64,000 nt of DNA from Ptychodera flava. Lineage: Eukaryota; Hemichordata; Enteropneusta; Ptychoderidae. Each line of letters begins with the position of its first letter. Positions within the stretch are counted from its first letter, which is position 1. Positions 10,252 through 25,142 of this stretch are shown here, piece by piece. The notes below the pieces were generated by a model. The model was not told where the DNA came from, did no database searches, and was given only the letters and a program-made list of their open reading frames with translations. The stretch lies in contig NW_027248396.1 in NCBI RefSeq assembly GCF_041260155.1, positions 62,001 through 126,000 of the forward strand. Reading direction: 5' to 3'. The translations under genes and the position numbers were made by a program.

Positions 10252-13200
10252 CAGTTAAAGCTGACATGCGAGATAAAATCAATAATTTGTATAAGATCAT
10301 TCTTATAGTACACATAAATGTAGCAATGCATTTTTCTGGGGGGGTGGCGTTACGCAACACTGGAATTACGATGTGTGGAAATGTAAAGATACACTATACG
10401 CTAGCATTTCTTACAGATATTGCACGTAAATTTTCAGTTTTGCCGACAATACATTGTTATTTTTTAAATTGGACAAAAGAAGACAATACAGATGTTTTAT
10501 TAAATTGGGGACTCGTACCTTTGAAGAAGTTGCAGTACTTACGGTCGCTTTTAGTCTATTTCAAAATATATCTTGTGATGCTACTATAGCTTACAGTCTC
10601 CCTTCGGGGAATAATTAGCGTGAGTAGGGGATACAGAATCAGATTAGTAGCTTCAAGTCTTCAAAGATAACATCGTTCTTTTGTAGCTTATGATTTCATT
10701 TTGTCCCTTTTTCTCATTTGTCATAAATTTTCTTTACTTTAAGCCTTATCTTATTTTCCTCGTATAATTAAATATTTTACCGGTAGATCATTTTTTCAGA
10801 AAGGGCAACGGTGTTGTAATCACTGTTAATAATGACAGGATACGAATCTTCGCTTGTGCACTTTCAATTCATACCAAGTCGGGGTAAACTGCATGTCACA
10901 GTCCTTTACATATGTATGTATGTTCTCTTAAGTTTATGTCAGTACTAGTAAAGTACAAGGAAGTTCTTCTAAGCGATCAAGTAAGACACTGTTTGCTGAC
11001 GTTAACTTCAAAATAGCGTCGATGTATTGTGTTTATACGCTTTTATCATAGCTATATTCATATCAACAAACACGTGATTTATGAAAGAAGAACGAATGGC
11101 AGCATTATTTTGGCTAAAAAAATAGCCTAAGAGAAGACGTGAATCTACCAGCTCTAGCAATACCATAAACATCATCGTACTCCTATATGTGAATATTATT
11201 TGGTATCCATGAGAAATGATGTCTTCCACCACTTGCATGTTTAAAGAGATGATAAAATCCTAATTTCTCCGAAGGGGGTAAAGAAAACTTACTTATTTTC
11301 GAGAAATGCCTCAGTATTAAGTGATCATGCTATTTCCAATTGATGTAATCATAGAAGAATAAATTGGAATAAATATGTATCTTATATCAAAGTCGGAGGC
11401 ATTACTTCAGTGAGATCTTCATGTATACGTCAACGATATCTTATTAACGCAATACTTAGTGCTCGCAACTAATTATCTGCTTTAAGTTACAATTATGTCA
11501 CTTTTTGTACGTACGAAGAAATATAAAAGGCATGTTATAGTGTTACAATGGTTTTTCTAACAAATTATTATGTAATTTTCTACACTCTCCCCAAAAATTA
11601 TTTCTTATATTTGTATCGTTGTCAATACAAATAAATTTCACACGTATAGTAGCAAGGTATACAATGATTACGGATATTTAGGATATAGGTGATTTAAGAA
11701 GACTCCCATTGTAATGAAACAGAATTTAAAAATAGTGCCTATACTTCAAATATTGTACAGTAATCTAGATGGATATTCTAAAAAAAAGATTTTACAGCCA
11801 TCCTCAAGATATTGTACTTAGAACGATATAACATGTGTAAGTCTAGTATTTTTCCTGGCTTTGCATTATATTTTCAAAGTTCTCTTTAATTTTAAATCCT
11901 TATAATGATATGTATTAATTTTTAACGAATAAAGAATAAATCATCCTGTTAAAATTATTCTCTTCATGGAACTTTGAAAAGTACATACTAGCTGTAGTCT
12001 GTCTTTCTCACAAGTCAACGTAGGAAACTTTTCGCTGCATTAATAGTAATTAAAAGTCGGTTTAGGTATTGTTATTTTTAGAAAATACAAGAGGCATATT
12101 GTCTTCAATATTGTAATTGTAAGAGTATTTTACCACATTTTTCAGTGAAACTACTCTCTTAAATGCTTCGCAAATGTACAATTTTGTATCGATTTGGTAA
12201 AAAAGTTATCTGTTTAATCTCACACAATGATCTTTTTATCACTGAGCAATAAAATATTTAATGGGTGCAGACAATATAAGTATTAGACAGGTTTTTGTTT
12301 GTAGGACATAAGGGTTCTTTCTTTCTACTGACGTTGTGAACCCAATATAGTGGATTGACTTCAAAATATTACATTCGTGTCCGGAATTTGCATATGTTTT
12401 CACTACTATTTGCACATATAACCTATCATAAGCTGTCATCGTGTTAGAAGCATATTTCACGTGACTTTTGCATTTAGTTTAAATGTTTGTATCAAAGGAT
12501 CAGAGAAAAAAAACATCTTTCAGGTTAATGTCTATAACTATCAAATAACGTTCCAGAAGAACTTTTGAGTGATGCCATTTTTAGTATTTCAGAAGTTTGT
12601 TTGAATTACGTTTTCAAATCAGTCGTAGATGTATGAGAATTTCCCTTTATCTCAAAAAAGAAATACAAAACAAAGAGCACATGTTCTTCTACTTGTTGTT
12701 TCAATTGGTGTTATTCGCTTGAGATTATCTTGTTGACAGTAGTCATTTCTTTTTACTAAATAGATTTGTTAATCAGTGAAAACCAAATTAAAATATCCGC
12801 AAAAATGGCCTATTCCTGTCATTGCTTCAATTACTCAAATGTGAGTAGACACTGCAAGGAGCTACGAATATTTCAATTAGTTTGTTATTCTTGGCGGTTA
12901 TGTTCTTGTCTAACTTGGTGCTCGTCATTGTAACTTTATCTATCTCGCAGACATGCTGCTTTACTACTCAGTTCATTTGTATGGTACATATCATTCCATC
13001 ATATAAAAATAATGTTACCATATCGATGGAAGGTTTTCCGATTCGTAAACGTTACTCACTCGTAAAAGTTAATGTGTTTCAAAGTTATATAATGAGGTCA
13101 CTATAAAAGTTCAAATTACAAAATGCCATATTTGACCTCAAATGCTGTGAGATCAGATTTAGTCCAGCACTATAGCTATATTACACTTGCCGTCCAGAGT

Positions 13201-13827
13201 TACAGGTCATCGAGAAAGTTTTTTCGATGTCATGACCCGCAGCTGCATGCTTGCATAACATTTTGTGTAATGAAAAAATTGTAACACTCCGTGATTCGAT
13301 GGGATTCATAACAATCAATCAACCAGGGAAACGTGTCCTACGTCCTCTCAAAATGCCAAAGGCAGCATGTCGATATTCTGCGAATGCGCTAGGCAACGCT
13401 CATTGCCGCGGCCTCCGTCGTTGTCAGCAACGCTCGCGGCCAGTCTCCTTGTCACGCGAACTGCCTCTATCCCTCTTGTTGTTCACGATTTGGGAACTTG
13501 CGGCTTCACATCCTGTACAACATGACTATTTATAATGGTAGGCTAGCCAAACGAGCTCGAGGTCTCAGTTTGGTACATAAGATCTGCTTTTAGAGCAAAG
13601 TCGTTTGTCAAGAAGTCATGTGACCAGGGTGACCTATGACCTAGATTTTACAAACACGCCACTAGCTCATTAGTTGGGCGCATGATTGCGCATATGCACT
13701 GGCATGTTTCGAAACCAATTCATTGCTGCTATACAGCGTATTTATTTATGATTATTTTAGAATGCGCCTCGGGGACAAATATTAAGGATTTAAAATTTTA
13801 AGTATTCTATTCTAATCTACCACTCGC
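10252..13827. other. Gene A 3' flank and intergenic region
   Basis: No further exon is supported. AATAAA hexamers at 11358-11363 and 11368-11373 are possible poly(A) signals for gene A but lie more than 1 kb from the stop. A CpG-rich patch at about 13350-13450 stands out from the AT-rich surroundings and could be a promoter; no gene is recognised next to it. Confidence 0.4.
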
Positions 13828-13848
13828 GGGGGGGGGGGGGGGGGGGGG
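13828..13848. repeat. Poly-G run
   Basis: A run of about 21 consecutive G residues after ccactcgc. Confidence 0.9.
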
Positions 13849-16379
13849 CTCAGGCTCTTTGTGTAGAAAATGATTTCACCGTCTTAGTTTTTAGAAAATT
13901 GAAAATGTTTGTTTCTCTGTAGAGTAACACAGGGATGGCGGCCACTTTAAAATTCAAATGTCGAGAAATCTTAGATAATTTGCCTCTCTGGTACAAAATT
14001 TTGCACTCTGATCCCTACTTTTTATTCTTGATTTGGTAAGAGCATGGTCGAATGGTTCGTCGAGGAAAGTTTGGGCAAAGGTTAAAATCTGTAACTGTAA
14101 AGACGCATGCTACCTTACAGGAGTGAAACTGAATACGTGTCTCTTGAGTGCGTTCGTCTTGTGAGGGACCCATATCGTTGTAGAATTTCAAATTCTGTAA
14201 GTGGGTTCATCTCAGAGCCCTCCGAGTAAATGTAGTATTTACCTTGTTATATTTGTGAAATTGAAAATGTATTTTTCGCAATTGAGTTAACGCAGATAAG
14301 GCGGTTATTCTGAATTTCAAATATTTGAGAATTTATTTAATATATGATACCAGTAATTTTCTAAATAAAAAGCGCGACCTAAGAGGTCTAGACGCAAAAA
14401 TAAATCCCCCGTGCTATATGTACGATACAGCACAGTTGAACTCTAATTAATTTCTCACAAGGTTGATACTTGAGGAATGGATTCATGGGAAGGTGACTAA
14501 TATTTATTTGGTAAAGTTAATAAAACAAAATTGTGCGTGAAAACTTGTATTTTGTTTCATGTTGTATGTATTAACCAAGAGATTAACCATAAACTACAAG
14601 CAGTCTTTGCAACTTTTTGCCATGCTGTGTAAAACTGCCACAAAAATGCAAGATATTTCATATTCTTCAAATTTCTAATATCCAACCTGGCCGCGACTAG
14701 TATTTTACCGCAGGCGATTGCAATTTTCTTGCCCTGCCATGTCGATAATTCGACAAGCAAATAGCGATTTAACCTATTACAATTCAAATTGCAAAGTAAA
14801 CTCAGATAAGGTCAATGGTCCCATAACTTAAAGGCATAATCTGTCTATGTAAGTGCTGAAAACATTTTGCGTAATGAGGATTACTCCTAGAAATCTTTAA
14901 GTAAAGAACTGGTGTCAGTCATTTCTATTCGGGAACAGAAAGTTCTGTAAATTGCAAATTGTAAAAGCAAAGATGTCGGTGCTCATGAAGAGATTCCACT
15001 AACATTAAAATGTGGCCATTATCCTGATCATTGCTGTTGATTTCATTGATAACCTGTCACAAATTGAATAACAATACAGTGAAGAGGTATGTCAGCCGAA
15101 TGCGTTCAATACATTGACAAACGAATCTTTCTTTGACTACCTGGTTACACCTTGAGTATTTTTCCCCAGATTTCTAGGGAATGGTTCTACTCTGGAATAA
15201 AAAGGACGCGACGCGTTCTACAGACTCAGTACGCCCAAAGAATCATGTGATGCCTGTACAAACAAGCCACATGTGTACTAACGCGTATGGAAATACACGT
15301 AGGTCGATGTGCGTTTGCGCACATGGCTTTGTTTGTACCACTCACTCCACATTATCACCAACTTCCCTTTACCTCCACGCCATTTCTTCCGTGAAGAAAT
15401 TGATGACCTACTAGCTTAACTCTGAAGTTGTCTTGAACCTTTGAAGTTTTTTCGTCATTTTACTAGACAATAAGCATTGATTTTATCAAAAATATAATCC
15501 TTGTATCGATATATGAATATTAGTTATATATTAATATTAGTTACGGGAAATAATGTTAAGTTATCATTTATGCTCACCCTGTGTAACTTTCTGAGGCTGA
15601 GAGACGACGCTTAGATGTCCCCCAAACGACCTTGTAAAAAACGGTAGGTGAACACAAAGTCCGTGTTACGGATGTGAATGTTCTTTAGGATTGAGAGAAA
15701 AATCCTACTCGATTGTGAGAAATACGGGTATCATCTTCGCTGTAGGTATTTTGTTAGAAACCAGGATTTTACAGATGACAGTTAATTGGTTTTTTTCATG
15801 CGCTTATGTGCTTGTCTGTCTTTATGTCTGTTTATTTGTTTCGTTTGTATTCATTTATTCGTGGATGAATTCATGAATTCATGAATGAATAAATGAATGA
15901 ATGAATTTATTTAATTCTTAATTTATTAATCTCTTTACTGAATCATTTAATAGTTTATTTATTTATTATTTTGTTTTCGAAAATAAAGGAAACAAACCAT
16001 TTACAGGCATCTTAGAAAAATACAAACACTAAAATTAAAAACTGCAAACAAATACAAATAAAAAAGGCTGAGTTTCAGGGAGGGAGGATATTAATTAATT
16101 GTTCTGGGGTTAATAGAGGGCGTATAAAGGGTTTGCACGATATGCATGAACGGAGTCTGTAAGCTATCTGGTTCTTTTTTGTACCATTTTCAAATTCATA
16201 TTCGGATTACAGGTAATTCAATAAACAATAATAATACCATGATTATGTCATCCAATGTTTTTTGTGTTTAGATGTTGGTTCTTGTTGCGGCGACATGCCA
16301 TGTTGGACGGCAGATTTTGATGGAATTTCGAACAGATGGGTCATATAGGCTAAGTGTTTAACTTTGACGGCCACTCAAA
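13849..16379. other. Intergenic, no gene seen
   Basis: AT-rich, without a supported exon. A short GAAT/ATTC array with atgaattcatgaattc lies at about 15860-15905, followed by a tract rich in TTTA. Confidence 0.45.
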
Positions 16380-17510
16380 ATCGATCTGACTAACATTGTA
16401 TGTATTTTACCACAATCTATATATCAACAATAAAGTTACGAATCATTATTTGAATATTTTGCTCGAGAATTGCAATTCTCAACACTTCATAAGCCAATCA
16501 TCGAGTTTTGTGACAGTCGTGCGTGAATGCATATTAGAAATCTACTAACAACGTTAACACTTCGCGCCGCCTCATTTAGTTGTGGCAAGGCGTGTTCACG
16601 GTCTCCAGTCAAACTATAGCTTTGAGTTTACGACATGTTTTTTTTCTCTTCACTAGGTAGCATGCACGTTTCAAATGCACCTTAGGTCAGTTTTTGTCTG
16701 GGTAACACAAGTAACGAAACTAGAGAGCCGTGTGAACAATAAACATTGGAATAACCATCCATTGCCCTGAATGACGTACTTTACATTGAGGCCGAGGGTT
16801 TCCCTTAACTTAGTCTGTACCTAGCAACATTGTAATGCTTCATGAATTCGTTATTTATCGTCACTGCAAAACCATTCTGTTGACATTAATATCTGAGTTA
16901 CGACATTGCACTAAAAGAAATCGAAAATTACTATTTACAAATTTACTGGTCCTCTCCTTTCACTTTAATTGAAGATTCGGGGTTATTTTCGAACGTTCTA
17001 TTGAGTACCTAAAATTACGGCTCTTGTTGCGATGACTAGAATGGCCACGTAGTGTTTGACCCTATTGACCTTCTTAGGGTCACAGGTCTGTTCAACCCTT
17101 ATCAGTACGGATACTGATATACAGAGGAATTTAAACACCTGCAATCAGCTAGAAGCTTGCAAGAAAATAGAAGTACCGCCAGACTGGCGCCGATAAACAT
17201 CAATTTTAGGGTCTATGCAGTATATTGGTAGTTATTTTGTGCCAGATTGATTAATGGCATTCAGTATTTACATTAAGTTTGATAAAGTAATAAAACAACA
17301 TTACATTGATATATTTCAAAGCACATATTGAAATGAACTTACAAAACTATACGGTTGCTCACATGGACTTGGTTCAGGTAAGTAGTTATGTAATTTCTGG
17401 TGTATTTCTGATGATTTGAGTGAATATTAAAGAGTGACGAAAATAATATACATGAATTTTAGATAAAGTAGACATATCACCTTTAGGTCCACTGCGCACG
17501 CAAAGACAAC
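16380..17510 (+). repeat. Diverged dispersed repeat, copy 1
   Basis: Related by shared blocks in the same order to 41290-42470 and 43480-44720: a caataaagttac block, a CTGAATGACGTA block, then a block with CTGTTCAACCCTTATCAGTACG followed by ATACAGAGGAATTTAAACACC. The copies are too diverged to align by eye throughout. A strong donor gtaagt at 17377 follows a short open reading from ATG 17333, but no partner exon is seen. Confidence 0.55.
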
Positions 17511-18445
17511 TCTGATATGTTCGCCAGGTACTACCTGACACATTTCTGCATTTTGTGATTGAAACGCTTAGATATACGTAACAGCCGATTTCAAACGATC
17601 AAGACATATTTTAATTTACCCAATTTAACTAAAATCTTTAGTCGGTTTTGTAGTGGAAAGATGCCGACTAAATGTGACAGCTACCTCTGTCTCGAATTTC
17701 AGCAAGTGGGCTTTTTGATTGTTGGTGTAACAATTACAATTGCTGATTTGAACTCTCAAAAATGAAATGATCATATGGCACACGATACCACACCGTTGTG
17801 CAGCAACAGTATGGATGGGGAAATAACATAAACCAGAAATTGTAGTCTGATGATAGATCTATGGGGGACTGTGCCGAAATAAAAAGAAAATGATGGGCAC
17901 CGATATTATTGAAGTCATTGACAATTTCATAAAGTATTTAATACTTTCCAACTCGGCTTCCGTCTCAATTTTTGCTTCCATCACAGGCCCCCCCCCCCCC
18001 CGTGATAACTATCATATGATCACTAATCAGGCTACCTGTATCTCTGTAATAAATCCACTTATCTTTGACAGCATTCGAGTTGCTCTGCTATCAGCTTTGC
18101 CCGGCTGGATGATATCGTCTAATTTATATCCTATTTAATCATATTTCTGCTCATTTATTGAGTCAAGATGATTGTGTTGTCGCCTGAGAGGTTGTATTTT
18201 TTTAAGTCTGTCAACGTCTGATCTAGTTTACAGGTCACCTTTTCAGCGCTCGATATCCTCAGACTCTATCAGGTCATACGTGGGAAATACACAGTCGGAT
18301 GGGCTGAAGAACCATTGACAGATGTTTTGATACTGAAACGCCATGCTCACCTTGTCTCATGTGATATCAATTCTTGAGTCTGGGGGATTATTGACAGGAA
18401 ATGTCTTTACACGTCATATGATCACTTTGACCGTGATTGTGAACA
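17511..18445. other. Intergenic, no gene seen
   Basis: Contains a short poly-C run near 17989-18001. The open frames here have no coding character. Confidence 0.4.
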
Positions 18446-18796
<351 letters not shown>

Positions 18797-18805
18797 TGAT
18801 GGCGA

Positions 18806-21800
18806 TATAGTGTTCAAGGTTGGTTTATAAAAACGCTGAGGTTTCTAATTCCCACAAAGCAAGTGTATAATGTAGTCATGTGATACGCATGACTAATTAT
18901 TTTATTTATTAATTACTTTATTTCATACTGATTTATAAAAACAATGAAAAATATACAACGACAATCGGTAAAACCTAAAAAGACACACAAGGTTATGAAT
19001 TTAAAATGAACATAAAATGCTAAAATCATTTACAGTACAAAATAAATCACCAGTGACACTGTAACCCACAGAAATACATATCAGACGCACATAATGCATT
19101 CAACAACTCGTTTTAACAGTACTTAAGCCGGCTGAGAAAGCTGAAAACTGCATCTTTCTTTAAAACGGAAAAAAATAAAATTATTGACACTGTTTGAAAC
19201 AAATGAAGACGACATACTGCCGATTCATGACAGTCACAATAATCTGCGAAGTGCATTATTATGACAGACATGTATACTATGAATGGTTGAAATATTAAAA
19301 TTACACCTGAATAACTGAATACCGTACACACATTGGTACACCCTGGTGACCCTGGCAGTGCCCTTTACTGCCTGTACTGACATGCCACTTAGTAGATACC
19401 AATGTTGTACCAGGACGCGATGTTTTCATACAGTGTGTGGTTTATTTTTCAGTCGTAAAGCAACTCAGTAAAACAACACTACCTTTATGAGGTGTCACTC
19501 TATGTACATTAGTCTTGAGTGGTTGTTGTACTGGTCAAGTTCTTCATCAGCGTTACATGTTAGTTGAACCTATTTGTGACACTTGAATCGACTAAGCTAC
19601 GCGTCTGCAAATGGGCGACACACTCAACCCCCTATAAGTGGAATTTTTTCATTTCAGTGAGGGTACTGCGAGGGTCACCAGTGTGTATGGCTGAAAGCTG
19701 AATACACTGTACTAACTAATGACCATTTGTGTATGACCTCAATGACACTTGAATGCTGTATGAGTTGCAGATAAACACGAAACTGTTATCGCCAAGACAT
19801 AGCCTACATATACGCATGCGCGTTCTACGTGCAAATATTCAGGCAACCAAGTTGGGATTTCCCCGCGCTGACGTACTGTAAATAAAAACACGTAAACCCC
19901 CTGACATCAAGTATACAAAGGCAGCATACACGTCTTCCAGGAACTATAATGTCGTTATTTTAAAAGGAATTAAAGACAGATTTTCTATACATCACATCAG
20001 AATTGGAATAGATATGGAATAACCGACCGATTACAGAGATGTGTTGCTGACAAGGACAATCTTCACTGAGATCGTAAGGAGAGGCAGTTCTCATAACAAC
20101 TCAAGGTAATTAGGCAACGGCCTTTTTCGTGCATTTGACGTGAAAGTTAGTATTAATACATTTGCTGAACTTAAAATTCTACAATGTTGACAATGGATAC
20201 CCACATTTGCTCTGCTTTGATCGTGTGCTGTTATGAGAGTATTTTAACATTCTGTACATTTATGACTTCGTTCTACAACATATAGAATAACAATCACGTA
20301 AAATGATATCATATCGAAAGTGTAATTGTTCGCGTTGTCTCTTGTTCTGGAGATAATCAGCAAATGAAACTTGTGTGTACGTTAAAGCGATGACGTCGAT
20401 CGATTTGGAAAGTGTAAACATGTACATGACTACATGACAACAACGAACGGACAAGATGCGTTATGCTGTCCCCTTTGTATAGCAAGATATATATTCGTAC
20501 ACTCCGCGAACAATCGCAAAGTCGGTACATTTAATGAGAGTTCAAAGGTCAAGTTCAAGGTCAAGCAAAAACAGACGTCAGCCATACGAAATTAGGCAAT
20601 TTCACACTTTGTTCATTTTGAAATCAATCTCTCTGTTCTGTGTTAGGAATGGTTTGTTTTATCGTTTGTTTTTGTTGTTTGTTTGTTCGTTTATTTGTTT
20701 TGTCTTTTTCTTTGATACCTTGTACAGACTACATGCCTGTTAATCTCTATTAGTTTCTATTCTAGGCTACGTTCACAGTCAGTCTTTCTTGAAGTTATTG
20801 TTTTCGAAAGTCCACATTTACATAGTTCTAATAACTACTTAAATTGCCATTATTTGTAACTTTTCACCATTTTTTACCATAGAGGAGCCATGTTGGAGGC
20901 TCATATTGTTGCAAAATTTTGTTTTACGAAGAAACAAAAATGATTAGTGATGTTATAGCCACAATAAAAACTGCTAATTTTTGTTTAAAACGTGTTGCCT
21001 TTCCGAGCTCGTTTGACGTCTGGCATGCTCAGCGTTCTTGGGAGAACGCAGATAAGGTGACGCCGCGATTACGCGAGATGCACAAGTTCATGTTTATTGC
21101 GGGATCAAAACAACATTGCGTCGTGGATTGCCAGACATCTGGCTACGCAACGTGCTCGGACAATAGACTGCGACGTAAGTACCGGGCATAAGTAATGAAT
21201 AGTTATTTTGAAATTGTTGTAAATGGCTCGCGAAGTGCAGAAGAATGTTTACGTTGCAATTTGCGTGCAAACAGAGTTTTATTCTGTCCGGACAAAAAGT
21301 TTCGTTGTAAAATCACATGTTTTTTAGTTATAGGGCACGTAATGTTTCGAATAATATGCGATTCTCTGTTATTTGACAGGCTATTCAACATGAGCAAGTG
21401 ATCATTTCAATTAAAACTAACGGAAAAATCGCCAGAAGATACAGCTAATGGAACTTTAACTATCTCAACGTATGTGATTAGCCATGGCGTTTTCTTTCGT
21501 TTAAGAATATGTTTAAGAATATGTACACGGCTCTGAATTACATAAAGTCTCTCGAATCTGCCCAAAGTACACAAAAGGTTTGCCTTGTTTGTTTACACAG
21601 TGACGGTAGTATATGTCATTTGTAATGTTCCTTTTAATCGAGCGTAATACCTTAATTACTCTAAAAACGTTATGTTCTCGACAATAATTCGACTGCAAAA
21701 ATGCATTTATCCAAAAAAATATTTTAAATCACCTACTTGCAACATCACAGTTAAATAAATCCATGATCTCATCATGAGACCACTTACCATTTAAATGCAC

Positions 21801-23067
21801 TTTACTCAGGATCATTTATCATGCTCTAGAAGCCGTAAACTTCAGTCACCCATTGTTGTAACGACAATGGATCCATTGCGAACCAACTAGAAAAGAGGAT
21901 GAGCGACATATTGCAACATACGCCTTTAAAACTTCTGACCTTTAACCCAACCTGAAGCTTGTAATGTATACAAATGGCAACCATAGGCGGCGATAGATCT
22001 CTGGACGCCTGGCGGCAAGCCAACAGATAGAGAATACTATTGGTGCATAGGCGTTTTCTATACACCTCTACAACATGCATGCTAATACAATAACATTTTG
22101 GGCAACCACACACTATTTCCTTACCTGCTCGAGTTTTAAGACAAAACCGAAAGCTTTAAAGCGCACTTGTGAGGCGCCACAATATTAAAAAAAACCAAAA
22201 CAATTGTTTGATGCTATGATCCTTCCTGCAATGCATTGTTAACACCATTTTGATATTCAAAAGAAAAATGCTAGAGCTCTTCGATACAAATGTTAATGCA
22301 GGCTAGTTTATTAGTTCTAGGTTGGTTCTTTTTTCCTTTGTGTACAATGGTAGATGTAAGTACTATTTGCAAGACCAGACCATATCATGATATGACTGCG
22401 ACTCGAGTAAGAATATCGATTATTGACTTTAAAAACAATTATCTATGATTATCGAAGACATTCATATGTATCTTCAAACCATAAATATTATTAGAAATTG
22501 AATAACTAGTCAACTCTAAATTCATTCTGACATAACCACAACGAACACAGGGTAATAATTGATACGACGTTTAATGCTTTCTTTATGAAATGATATAATG
22601 TTGTTACAACTGTGAGTCACTGTATATTGTAATTTCAGCCAAAAGTTCCGCCAAAGTGAATATCTCGCGGATATGCATGATACTATAATTATTACGCCTA
22701 CTCGACTGATATTGGCCAAATACAACAATCGCTACCACAAATTGGTTACATATGGCTTACAAAAATGTCACCTAAACAACTGGCCTGCGACTGTAAACTG
22801 CATTGATGTTAATTGCTTCGAAAAATTTTAGCGGTTTTCACTTTCTTAAGCGACTGTATCTAAATACTTACCAATTAATGATGGGATGAAATAGCGGCGA
22901 ACCCATGGTCTGGTAGAAATTTCCTAGGTATCACGACGGTATCCTTAAGGAAGTATGCACTTCGAAAATGAAATACTTAACAGTTGCTCAAAATTTCCTA
23001 AATGAAATTTTTAACCATTCTCTTACCAAATAAACAATAAAAAATAAGTAAAACCAAGCAAACATAG
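18806..23067. repeat. Tandem duplication, copy 1
   Basis: The text from atagtgttcaaggttgg at 18806 to about 23067 is repeated at a few percent divergence from 23211 to about 32090. Apart from insertions the unit is about 3.65 kb. Blocks match as follows: 18806-19575 with 23211-23972; 19571-20842 with 29210-30480; 21460-23067 with 30481-32090. No conserved gene is recognised in either copy: open frames on the minus strand drift in length between copies. Confidence 0.85.
20843..21455. mobile_element. TTAA-flanked 613-bp insertion in copy 1
   Basis: Absent from copy 2, where the text runs directly aactacttaactatctc. In copy 1 the insert is bounded by TTAA on both sides (20839-20842 and 21456-21459). 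TTAA target duplications are typical of piggyBac and Kolobok elements. Inverted termini are weak (attgccatta versus agttccatta), so a non-autonomous element is inferred. Confidence 0.65.
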
Positions 23068-23210
23068 TCGTCTCTACGTCCACATTGATCAATGCTGCAT
23101 AATCGCTGCTACTAAACTATTATTCCTATCTTGATAGGTGCAATCAATTCAGCCAACATGCAGAGTAGAAACATAAAATGCATAACAGCGTCCGGTTAAA
23201 ATAGTGTTCA
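23068..23210. other. Spacer between the two duplicate units
   Basis: Text that does not match the other copy, between the end of copy 1 homology and the start of copy 2. Nothing recognisable. Confidence 0.5.
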
Positions 23211-24216
23211 AGGTTGGTTTATAAAAACGCTGAGGTTTCTAATCCCACAAAGCAAGTGTATAATGTAGTCATGTGATACGCATTGACTAATTATTTTATT
23301 TATTAATTACTTTATTTCATACTGATTTATAAAACAATGAAAAATATACAAAGACAATCGGTAAAACCTAAAAAGACACACAAGGTTATGAATTTAAAAT
23401 GAACATTAAATGCTAAAATCATTTACAGTACAAAATAGATCACCAGTGACACTGTAACCCACAGAAATACATATCAGACGCACATAATGCATTCAACAAC
23501 TCGTTTTAACAGTACTTAAGCCGGCTGAGAAGCTGAAAAACTGCATCTTTCTTTAAAACGGAAAAAATAAAATTATTACACTGTTTGAAACAAATGAAGA
23601 CGACATACTGCCAATTCATGACAGTCACAATAATCTGCGAAGTGCATTATTATGACAGACATGTATACTATGAATGGTTGAAATATTAAAATTACACCTA
23701 AATAACAGAATACCGTACATACATTGGTACACCCTGGTGACCCTGGCAGTGCCCTTACTGCCTGTACTGACATGCCACTTAGTAGATGCCAATGTTGTAC
23801 CACGACGCGATTTTTTCATACAGTGTGTGGTTTATTTTTCAGTAGTAAAGCAACCCAGTAAAACAACACTACCTTTATGAGGTGTCACTCTATGTACATT
23901 AGTCTTGAGTGGTTGTTGTACTGGTCAAGTTCTCCATCAGCGTTACATGTTAGTTGAACCTATTTGTGACACCACAGGGAACAGATGAAAGGACCCTGGG
24001 ATGGGAAGGGTTTTTTGTGCAACGGTTTACCTTATTTGATTTTATTAATTTTGACTGTGATATTTCAAATAAAGAGTTCAACTCCACACTGTCTGACTGC
24101 TTTATATATTACCGACAAGTCCTTATCTCCTCTCCAATTTGTGTATACACCACTATAATTGCTCCGAAAACATTGCCAACTTGCTAATCCGCTGTCCGTA
24201 TCAGCGGATTAAGTGA

Positions 24217-25035
24217 TTGAGTCAACACCACAGCCGTCACACACGTAGTAAAATATTAAGGAAAGGGTTGAAAATCACAGACACGGTATCACAAGAAAAC
24301 GCAAATCTGAGCAGATATAGAAGTCAACCGAAATTTAACGACAATCAAAAGCATCGCTATACTGATGATCTGTTGCATGCCAAAGTACGCCGTCTAAAAT
24401 GGTCATCTTGAGCCAGAAAACCAACCTACATTTTTGAGTCGGTCATGGTCCAATGTCATCCGTAAGAGCGGAAGTCGGAAGTAGAACCTTTTGACCTCAA
24501 ACCTGTTTATTTCCAATCCAGAAGTAAACATATTTCCCATGATGCGTTTGATGTTACATAATGTCAAAGTTAGTACATCATGCTCAAAATGAGCAAAAGT
24601 TTTATAAGATCACGCTACACGACTGGTTTTAATCAATCCTACAAAATCAAAACAAGGATTCAATTTGTATCCTTTTTGTCACAAAATGTTGCTAACGATG
24701 AGTTCGAGAATATAACCAAAACTTCTGTAAATCCTGCACGGAAAGAGCTGAAGGGCGAGGTATCACGTTTCCTGCCTCTGCATCTACACAAACCTCCTTG
24801 GTCAATTGAGGTGGTACCTTCATCAGCCACAGACAAGGAGAATTTTTCTCCTTGTAGCGAGGCTCAGACAGCATCAACCGAACCGAACACCGCTGCAGGC
24901 AGCTCAATACAGATTGATGTCATCGTGTATGCCAGTATTATACACTATCCATATTCAGATATTATTCGATGCCACCATTGTCACCGTATATCTATAGCGT
25001 CTTTCGTAAACGTAGCACACCGTCATCGACTGTGA
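24217..25035 (+). pseudogene. Coding-like remnants inside the 5.2-kb transposon
   Basis: Two open segments on the plus strand have coding-like composition: about 24217-24411 (SRYRSQPKFNDNQKHRYTDD) and 24580-25035 (basic start, then SVNPARKELKGEV and a Ser/Thr-rich part). They are in different frames, separated by stops, and the second stops before a nested insertion at 25143. They may be remains of the element's own gene; I do not recognise a transposase or THAP motif. Confidence 0.3.
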
Positions 25036-25142
25036 CTGACTCGTTTGCCCGGCCTCCCCGCTAATAGATCAGCGACAATCCGTACCGATGAAGTCCTCAC
25101 CTACAGGTACTCCAAAAGAACCTCCACAGTGTGCACATCGTA

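Noticed and set aside
13251..13535. 94-residue open frame over the CpG-rich patch
   Set aside because: No splice sites, no motif and an unlikely composition; the base content alone explains the open frame.
20260..22113. Minus-strand open frames repeated in both duplicate units
   Set aside because: They differ in length between copies by indels and have no recognised motif; repetition is due to the DNA duplication.
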